Shown here: positions 51,670 through 64,000 of the stretch, in pieces | How positions within the stretch are numbered: the stretch's first letter is position 1 | Layout of the letters: every line of letters begins with the position of its first letter | NCBI GenBank assembly: GCA_029747015.1 | Contig: JAKOGI010000183.1 | Location: 312,501-376,500, forward strand | Source of the DNA: Carnegiea gigantea | Lineage: Eukaryota; Streptophyta; Magnoliopsida; Caryophyllales; Cactaceae | Reading direction: 5' to 3' | DNA length: 64,000 nucleotides | The notes under the pieces: generated by a model | Seen by the model: only the letters and a program-made list of their open reading frames with translations | Told to the model about the DNA's origin: nothing | The model's database searches: none | Made by a program: the position numbers and the translations under genes

Positions 51670-54560
51670 GGGGTCATTGTATTAAACCTGAACGAATAAC
51701 AGCACATATATCATCTGAAGCCCGATTAGCAACACTATTCAGGACATCACCATCCCATAACCTCCGCCCACACTAAAAGGAAGTCAATGAGCAAGGTCCT
51801 GGGCAACTCGATTACCCCCTCCTCGCGCACTTAACAAAAGACCACAAAAGAAAATTGAAAGAGTAACTAATATTTAAAATATCATTGACATAAAACCCAA
51901 CACTATTGTCTTGAATTTTCTTCTACCTCAACTTCTGAATTAGTAGGAACCAGTCCCCCTCAACCACCAGACTATCCATGCCAGTGTCTTAAGCGCATTT
52001 AAGCCCAAGTAAACATGCTTTGGCTTCTTCAATCTCAGGACCTGCAAATCTGTTTCCCTAATCCACCACAGCCAGAATGTTGTCTCCATCGCATGACTGC
52101 ACCACATATGCCATCCCCTTCCTAGCTCCCCCATCTTTCTACCATCAAAATTCAATTTAAAGTATCCCGACTCTGGGTTTCCATAGCATAGGCAAGACCA
52201 GCTTCTCATCAACCTCGTAGGCATGGCTGGCCCTGTAGCTTCAAACGAAAGATATTGCTCGCTCCCGTAAAATCTCTAGGTTCTTGTCAGGCTTCTAAAA
52301 AATAAATCAATTGCTCGTATTCCAGCACTCCCACAATAAAACCAAGAATTCCTCTAGCTCATCGGGATTCATCTCCTCCATAGTCGCTTGAAAACAGTCC
52401 ACCATGGCTCGGACACATATGACCCAGAGGCAGTTTTAAATCCTGCTGCCTTCCCATATTAACAACGCAAGGGGAAACTTAGGCAGAGCATGAACATCCG
52501 ACTCCTCACTAGCACCACAAATTGCACAGTTCATTCTAACTAATGATACATGGCGAGCAATATGAACTTTAGTAGGTAGAAGTGCATGACACCATAACAT
52601 AATCTCCAACTAAAGAGTCGAATCTGAGGAGACAGAACAAGGGACCACAATGATCCCCATACGCTCCTCCACTTATCAGTGGAAGCACTAGCACTCAATC
52701 CTTGCTGATCGATGAGCATAAGGTATGCCGACCGAACCAAGAACTCCCTAGATGGTGTAAAATGCCAAACGAGCTTTTCAGTTGGCCATGAATCACATAG
52801 CAATAATTGCAGGATCATTTCGGTGTCACAAGGAAGGAATAATTCTCATACAAAATCAGCATGCCAACAACCCGAATGAGAGTCAATTAAATCGCTCACG
52901 TTTAAATCCTACAAATGATGGGCATAGGAGATACCACTTTGAAGGTGTGTGGACGAGGGATCCATCGGTCGTGCCAAACACTCACCTCACTCCCATTCCC
53001 AATAATCCATCGTGAGCCTCGGTTGATGACATCATTGGCTCCCCACAAGCTGCGCCATGTAAAACTTGGTCGTGGTTCCAGTCTAGATTCAAGTATAGAG
53101 CAATCAGGACAATACTTCACCTTTAATAACTTCGCAATCAGGGAGCCTTCCATCTTCAATAACTGCCATACTTGCTTGGCTAACAAAGCCTCATTAATGG
53201 CGTCCATGTTACGAAAACCCAATCCACCATCCTCCTTCCGTTGACACAGTTTCAATCAACTAACCCAATGAATTTTATGCTCGCCCTATTTGTGACCTCG
53301 CCAACACCACATGATAGCAGATGGAATCAACTTGCATAGGTCTTTAGAAAATTCAAAGACACTTAGCGAATAAGTTGGGATTGCTTGAGGTACCGCTTTG
53401 CTGAGCGTCTCCCTACCTGCCCAAAACCCAAGCTTCTCCATCCCACTCGCCATTCGCTTTTTGATTCGGTTAACAATGTAAATGAAAGGCTTCTTTCATG
53501 ACCTTCCCACAAACGTTGGTAAGCCCAAATACTTGTCACGGGATAAGACCTCTCTAATGTCAAGGCAATGGATGATCCAGGTCCTCTTGTATAGTCAAGT
53601 CCCTTTACTAAATGAGACATTTGATTTCAAAAAATTAATCAACTGTCCAGAAGTCTTCTCGTACTGGCCCAAGAGTTTCTGAATGGCACACACCTGGACC
53701 TCATCAGCCTCCCAAAAAAATGATCGTATCATCCGCAAATAGCATATGGGACACGACAGGCGCATTTGAGCAAATTTGGCATCCCTTGACAGTCGTCTCT
53801 ACACATAACTTCTCAATAATCCGAACAATCCTTCCGACACAAATAAAAATAAATAAGGTGATATAGGGTCACCTTGTCTCAAGCCCTTGCTCCGGATAAT
53901 ATGCTTGGTCGCACCTCATTAATCAGGAATGAAAAGGATGCCGACTCCACATGCCTTTACCAGCTCAACCCATTGAGGTCGGAAGCCTAACCGGATCATA
54001 ATGCTAGACAAAAACGGTCATTCGACCCGATCATAGGCCTTGGCCATATCCAGCTTCAGTGCCATAGCTTACAGACCCATTGGCGCTAGCATTGCCATCC
54101 ATTGCGTGAAAGATTTCGAACGCAGTCAATATATTAGCAGTGATCAGTCTACCAGGGGTGAAGGCTGCCTAAGAGCTAGAAATGATTGATGAGAGTATTC
54201 CTTTCAGGCGGTTTGACATAACTTTAGTCACCGATTTCTAGGTCACGTTGCAAAGGCTAATCAGACGGAAATCAGTCATGGAGTCTAGTTTCTGCTTCTT
54301 CGAAATAAGGGCCACAAAATTATGGTTCAAATTTGGTGAAATAGCATGGCCATTAAGAATGGCCAAACAACACGCGAAACATCCGATCCAATGATCTCCC
54401 AATACTGTTGGTACAAAAAAAGCTTCATGCCATCCGGTCCCGCTACCTTATAAAGATGCATTTGCTTGAGAGCTATCTCAACCTCATCCACTGTGTACGG
54501 TCTACACAGCATTTGCTCAAGAATCACCAGTGGTTGAAGTAGTAATGAATACTTCATCTT
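51670..54560 (-). pseudogene. Degenerate L1-type LINE (RT to RNase H)
   Basis: Minus-strand fragments follow the order of plant LINE ORF2. Near 54550-54330 is the RT entry (YTVDEVEIALKQMHLYKVAGPDGM). Further RT pieces lie at 54300-53700. The region 53255-52902 has QRKEDGGLGFRNMDAINEALL and SFTWRSLWGANDVINRGSRW, the usual post-RT block. The zf-RVT lead-in KLVWHFTPSREFLVRSAYL is at 52770-52700. RNase H sequence (PESGYFKLNFDG) begins near 52170. Stops and frameshifts are frequent throughout. The left end near 51655 would be the 3' end, where a short T-run on the plus strand may be the poly(A) tail. No endonuclease domain is seen. Confidence 0.8.
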
Positions 54561-55165
54561 TTATATAAAATGCCCAATAGAAAACTAATCATGCTGGAAA
54601 TCTCTTGAAGTTGCAGCGAACTCAAATTACTTCCCCATCTGCAGCTGATATCATTAAGTTCTTTGGTTTGTTTGTATGAGGTTTTCCAGTCTAATGGATG
54701 AATCCAAATGTGACCTGTGAGCAGTGAGGTTTGTGTTCTTATCAATCTAGGTATATCCAGAGTTGAGATTCTAACTCATACATTACAATTGCTGCTATTG
54801 TATAATAAGTAATAACAAATATTATTTACCTTTGCTCCAAAAAAACATATTAAACGTTTTTCCTCGATAGTAGTTGGTCCAAATATTTTTAAAACCATGT
54901 AGACATCAATAAATATTTAGAAATAAAAATTTTGATAATATTACCAAAACAAAAGAATGTTTTTTATACCAAGATACATGACCTTGTATGGTAAAGAGCT
55001 GTTTGGGTACAAAAAGAGCTTTCAGCTATTTGACTATTGCCAAAAAACTATTTCGAATGTTTGGTTGATTAGCCTTTTGGAATAGCTTTTTATACCAAAA
55101 AAACTATTGGAGATAGCTTTTTCACTTAACTTTTGTGTGTTTATGATTCAAATGACCGTACTAAG
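54561..55165. other. Intergenic sequence
   Basis: No gene is seen; the first 200 bases may be more of the decayed LINE, and the rest is AT-rich. Confidence 0.45.
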
Positions 55166-55890
55166 TAGGGATGCCGATGGATCGGGTTTAAGTCGGGTCC
55201 ACCTTGACCCAGACCCATTTAATTTTTTGGATCTGGACCCAACCCTACCCAGATTCATTGGATCTGGAAAGACAAACCCAAATCCTATAAGTCTAACAGA
55301 TCCATGAGTCCTAAACGGGTCCTGATAGTATTAAAAATTATTTCACATTCTAAAGACAAATAATTGAATTTTTTTTGGTCTTGGATCCTCCATTTCATTG
55401 GAGTTGAGTTATTATTAGTCCAATAAAAGGTAGAGTTAACAAATAATTGAATTTAGAAGGCATGACATTTAATAAATAATAATTCTAGTGTTACATACCA
55501 TAACTAAATGTTCTTACTTATGTTTACATACTAAACATGATATTTTAATACAAACCGCAGAGATAAAATCCATCAAATTTTAAATAAACATAACAAAATA
55601 GTTCTTCTATGACTGTTAGAAAGTGAAGTGACTTTAAAGTTTACTAATTTAGAGTTATCTTAGCCAATTGTCTTTGCTATAATTTTTTTAAGAAAAATTA
55701 ATAGGTCTTGAAGGGGCCTCGAGTTGAATTGGGTCTGGGTTTGAATTTTTCAGACACAGACTCAGATCCACGTTTCTCGAATCCAGACCCACTTAAGATC
55801 CATCGGGTCTCATTTAATTGGAGTCAAACCCTCTAATTTGGGTCAAGTCTAATGGGTCTAGGTCGGATTCAAGACCTACTGCTATCCCTA
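55166..55890. mobile_element. hAT-like non-autonomous element
   Basis: The left end TAGGGATGCCGATGG and right end CTGCTATCCCTA form an imperfect inverted terminus. The sub-ends are rich in GGGTCTGG/CCAGACCC palindromes built on ATCGGGTTTAAGTCGGGTC. The style resembles the hAT-like element at 6602-7191 but the sequence differs. The flanks (GTACTAAG and CCAACCTA) do not give a clean 8-bp duplication. No ORF. Confidence 0.55.
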
Positions 55891-56641
55891 CCAACCTAAT
55901 CTTTGAACAAAAATGTCACTCATTTTTCATTTTGGGATAAGAATTATGTGAATGGATGTCTAAGTCAATACTTTTAATTTTAATATTTTCTAAAATTTAA
56001 CAAATAATTTATTTTAATTAGTCTTCATAATAAATAAAATACTCTTATGTCATATGAAGTTTACTTGTTATTAAAAGAGAAATTATGTTAACAATAAACA
56101 GTCATAACCATAATAAAACTTGGGTAAAGGAATAAATGTAATTTCATACATCGCACAATCCATAATTCATATTTCATAATTTATATTGAGAAGAAAAATA
56201 TTTAAATATGTCCAAAAAAAGCTCCGGGCATAAGTAAAATTTTACCAGGTATTTTTGTTAAAAATAACTAATTTTATCAAATACTTTTTTTTAAAATAGC
56301 TAATATAATCAACTTAATTAAATAGCTAATACAATCAGATGATAACTAATGCAATAACAATTAACAGCTAATCATTGATTGTCAAATGGGACCATAAAAA
56401 ATAAACTACTATTAATACTGTTGGTCAAAGTACATACTGCATTTTATGACAAAGACAAGTTGGAATCAATTGTACAGTTAATTATTAATTAGAGCAGTGG
56501 GAGCTCAACCCCTTCCCAGCAAATTACAAATTGAATTTGAAGTACTGGTTCCACTTCCACTGCTCTGGATTCATTCCTTATTTATTTACATGAATACCCT
56601 CTTTTCCTGCCTGTTATGTCGGCAATCACACAAATATAAAC
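55891..56641. other. AT-rich intergenic sequence
   Basis: No gene or clear repeat boundary is seen in this stretch. Confidence 0.5.
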
Positions 56642-57956
56642 GTGGTATTTGGTTGAGGACAAAATTATTTTCTCAAAAAATAGTTTTTTATTTTTCATTA
56701 TTTAGTACAATAAAAAATAAAAAATTATTTTATAAGGAAAATTATTTTCCCCTCAAATAGAGGAAAATGGTTTCCTTTTTTGAGGAGATAGGTAGTTGGT
56801 TCTCTTCCTTCAATTTTTGACGATATGGTCAGTCGAAATTTAGGTGTCAAATTTGATTTTAACGGTTTGGATCGAAACTCGACTATCGGATGAGAAATAT
56901 TAAACTAAACTCAAACTTAGATTTTAAGCTTAAGTTTCTTTCATTTGGTCAACATTTGTCGCCGCCACAATAATCTAATTGATATTTTTTACCTCTTAAA
57001 TAATTTTGTTGACTCTCCACTAAAATAATCTCAACAGTTTAGATCGAAACTTGATCATTAGATAGAAATATTAAAATGGATTCATATTCAGATTTTGAAC
57101 TCGACATTTCTTCATTTAGTCAACATTTTTTTTCCACCATGACAATTCAATTGATATTTTTTCACCACTTAACCAATTCAATCGATATTTTTCACTACTA
57201 AAATAATAATTCTGAGCTTGGCATTCCCTCATTTGGTCAACATTTTTGTCCACTATAATAATTCAATCAACATTTTACGCTACTTAAGTAATTCAGTTAA
57301 TATTTTTTATGTCTAAAATAATTTCAACAAATTAGATCGAAACTTGATCATTAGATATGAAAGCTTAAAATAGGCTCAAATCCATATTTTGAGCTCGACA
57401 TTCTTTCATTTGGTCAATATTTTTTTCCATCACAATAATTCAATCGACATTTCACTACTTAAATAATTCAGTCAGTATTTTTCACCACTAAAATAATTTT
57501 AACAATTTAGATCGAAACTTGATCATCAGATGAGAAACATTAAAATAGGCTCAAATCCATATTTGAGCACAACATTTCTTCATTCGGTCAACATTTTTCT
57601 CCACCAAGACAATTCAATCAATATTTCTCGTCACTTAAACAATTCAGTTGATACTTTTTGTCACTAAAATAAATCAACGATTTAGATCAAACTTGATTAT
57701 CCGCTAGAAAATATTAAAAATAACTCAAATATGAATTTTAAACTTAACATTCATTCATTTGGTTAATATTTATCTCCTCCACGACTATTTAGTCAACAGT
57801 TTTCACTGCTTAGATATTCAATTGACGTCTTTTTCTATTTTTTATGGAAAATAATTTATCTTCTAACAAATGATGTAAAATGTAACATGAAAATCAATTT
57901 TTCTAGAGAAAACATTTTCGATGAAAAATTATTTTTCTTCCAACTAAGCCTACCAA
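56642..57956. mobile_element. Large element with terminal inverted repeats
   Basis: The left end (GGTATTTGGTTGAGGACAAA at 56644) is an imperfect inverse of the right end (TTTTTCTTCCAACTAAGCCT, about 57931-57950). Between them lies an array of about 175-bp units, listed separately. No transposase is visible. Exact borders and superfamily are open. Confidence 0.55.
56855..57835 (+). repeat. Tandem array of ~175-bp units
   Basis: Five units are marked by GATCGAAACTTGATCATTAGAT-like sequence with ATCGAAAC starts near 56871, 57043, 57336, 57511 and 57686 (spacings 172, 293, 175, 175). Each unit continues into CTCGACATTTCTTCATTTGG and CAATTCAATCGATATTTTTC. The longer 293-base interval contains an extra partial unit. 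Confidence 0.8.
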
Positions 57957-58155
57957 ACTATTCATGCTAAGCGAGGCGTAGAAAAGTTTAGTACACCTCT
58001 GTTTTCTCTAATTGTCCATCTCAACAAATTTTGACCAAATAGGTCCACCTAAAGCTATTAACTTAATACTATGATTTTTCATTTTACTTATTTCAAACAA
58101 AATAATAAGATTAATACAGTCAAAACCTCAATATCTGAATGATATAGGGTACTTA
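57957..58155. other. Short AT-rich gap between mobile elements
   Basis: Nothing recognisable lies between the terminal-inverted-repeat element and the Tourist-like MITE; positions 58153-58155 (TTA) are its left target duplication. Confidence 0.5.
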
Positions 58156-58367
58156 GGCCCTGTTTTTTTCATAGGTCAATTCTAAAATATCAACATCAAC
58201 CTAAACCCACTTCAACCCACTTCAATCTCCTTCAACCCACTTCAACTATTTTAATCAAGTTCAATTTATCACATAAAAAAATTCAACCCACTTCAACCTA
58301 CTTCAGCCCACCACAATCTATTTCACCCTTTTACCCACCCCAATTTACTTATGAAAAGAACAGACCC
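58156..58367. mobile_element. Tourist-like (PIF/Harbinger) MITE, copy B
   Basis: It starts GGCCCTGTTTTTTTCATAGG and ends TTATGAAAAGAACAGACCC, an inverted terminus. TTA flanks it at 58153-58155 and 58368-58370. As in copy A (508-804), the body is an imperfect TTCAACCCAC repeat. At 212 bp it is shorter than copy A by loss of repeat units. Confidence 0.72.
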
Positions 58368-58600
58368 TTAATCTTCTTGTATACTAATTCGTGTTGAACA
58401 AGCATTACTATGATGGAGAAAAAAAAAAATTCAACACATTCCAAAAATTCAACAAGCATTACGAGTAAAAGTAGTTAACACTGTAAGTACTACAGAACTA
58501 AAAAAATAATTCAACAAGTGGTTGACAGTTGACACTAGGAGTACTACAGAAATTCATTCGTGTGTCAACAAACTGTCACCTACTTACACAACACCTAACA

Positions 58601-58939
58601 TTATAGTACATTCTTTACGTTCCCCTCCTCTTCCTGTTCCAACACAACTGCTACTTGACACACCTCCTTAATTAAGCTAAATGACATCTTCTCACTGAAC
58701 CATAGGTCCTCCAAATTTAAGAATGTATCAGCACAAATAATATTGCTCGCAACCGACAATTTTCGTAACTTACTATGTACACATCTAATCACACATGATA
58801 TAGTTTCACTTACAAGATTGGCATTTGTTTTCTCATTTGCTTTCTTCCTACAATCAACAGCTCTTTTATCTGAAACAATCTCGTGTAAAACAAATTCCAG
58901 AGAGCCATAATTTCGGAAACATGTCTGAGCAAGAGGCAT
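58601..58939 (-). other. Uncharacterised 112-codon ORF
   Basis: The ORF from ATG 58939 has a more protein-like composition than nearby AT translation (FVLHEIVSDKRAVDC, NLEDLWFSEKMSFSLIKEVC, VVLEQEEEGN). I recognise no domain and no splice partner. It lies 600 bases past the NDR kinase stop. It could be a relic of a gene or chance. Confidence 0.2.
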
Positions 58940-59550
58940 ATACAGTAATACTTTGTTCCAATGAATTTATCATAGAATCATGAGAACTACTTTCATTTGT
59001 CTAATTGAAAAAAAGATATTCAGAAATAAGTGCTGAAACAATTCAAGCACAATAAGAATTAATGTAGGCAAGAAAACTTCCATGCCCTTATGCCCTAAGC
59101 ATGGAGGTCCGGAAAGTATCCCTGTCACATTGACAACATCTAGTAATATATATCCGTAAGGGCTTAGGTAAAAACCATGGCATCCCAGAACCAGAGAAAT
59201 GCGGAAATTGAATCTGAGAAATAAAACTTTATTTAATCTCATTGATGAAGGAAAATACCGGTAGCAAGTACATTTGTACAAAAAACAATATGGTATCTTT
59301 ACAGTACAAAACAAGGGTAAGAAGAGAAAGAATTGAGGTATCAGTCATGAACAGATTTGGATCACTTCATAGTTTGTTAGAGCTTTTGGTTACTTCAGGG
59401 GAAAATTTTACACTGATCGAATTAAACAAAGGACTGAGTTCAGGGTTAACAATAACATCTATGAATTTTCCCTACAACTTTGACTGTAATCCATTCACGG
59501 GTCGTCGCGCAAACAAGCATCAAGAACTGACCAGATGATACCGCGGTATG
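58940..59550. other. Downstream region of the NDR kinase gene
   Basis: Probably includes the 3' untranslated region of the kinase on the minus strand. No clear poly(A) signal or other gene is seen. Confidence 0.4.

Positions 59551-64000
<4,450 letters not shown>

Noticed and set aside
56497..56760. 87-residue plus-strand ORF
   Set aside because: It overlaps the left end of the terminal-inverted-repeat element and its end is low-complexity Phe/Lys translation.

Overview
The window is nuclear DNA from a flowering plant, most likely a eudicot. Genes have GT-AG introns, non-coding DNA is AT-rich, and there are two 11S seed-storage globulins, an R2R3-MYB of the plant stress clade, plant-type casein kinase 1 and NDR kinases, a Copia LTR retrotransposon and many MITEs. 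I do not assign a species. There is no prokaryotic, organellar or viral segment and no CRISPR array.

Layout. 0.5-0.8 kb: Tourist-like MITE. 1.1-3.8 kb (+): R2R3-MYB transcription factor, three exons. 4.5-6.5 kb (+): broken TPR-protein pseudogene that still has intron-like borders. 6.6-11.4 kb: no intact gene, but two copies of a hAT-like element, a LINE relic and a 239-bp tandem duplication. 11.8-17.0 kb (+): splicing factor SLU7, nine coding exons. 17.65 kb (-): degenerate tRNA-Thr. 18.7-21.2 kb (+): 11S globulin 1. 21.5-26.8 kb (+): complete but coding-dead Copia element with near-identical LTRs and a perfect 5-bp target duplication, inserted just past the globulin poly(A) signals. 26.8-28.3 kb: tandem and foldback repeats. 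29.4-31.9 kb (-): 11S globulin 2, convergent with the first. 33.3-38.9 kb (-): TOM1-like protein 2, whose 3.4-kb first intron is mostly a decayed tandem repeat of about 290 bp. 40.5 kb (-): possible small ORF. 41.4-42.1 kb: tandem TRIM-like array. 43.0-48.4 kb (-): casein kinase 1, fourteen coding exons. 49-59.5 kb: repeat-rich (LINE relics, a hAT-like element, a foldback element with an internal tandem array, a second Tourist-like MITE). 59.6-63.7 kb (-): 3' half of an NDR-family AGC kinase that runs off the right edge.

I rebuilt exon chains by hand for six genes. In the five complete ones the coding length is divisible by three and the splice phases agree: MYB 306 aa, SLU7 536 aa, globulins 473 and 481 aa, TOL2 376 aa, CK1 457 aa. 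The two globulins share exon layout and intron phases, and both have TATA and RY (CATGCA) elements upstream, as expected of embryo-expressed genes. The other genes are unrelated housekeeping or signalling functions; I see no co-regulated cluster.

Most unusual signals: (1) the same roughly 300-bp repeat family arrayed in introns of two unrelated genes, SLU7 and TOL2, in the same orientation relative to transcription; (2) a Copia copy with 196/197 identical LTRs but at least five coding lesions, including a changed RT catalytic motif; (3) many homopolymer junctions in which a T-run is always followed by a G-run (or the complement), never the reverse; (4) a tandem TRIM-like array; (5) an element with terminal inverted repeats that encloses a 175-bp tandem array.
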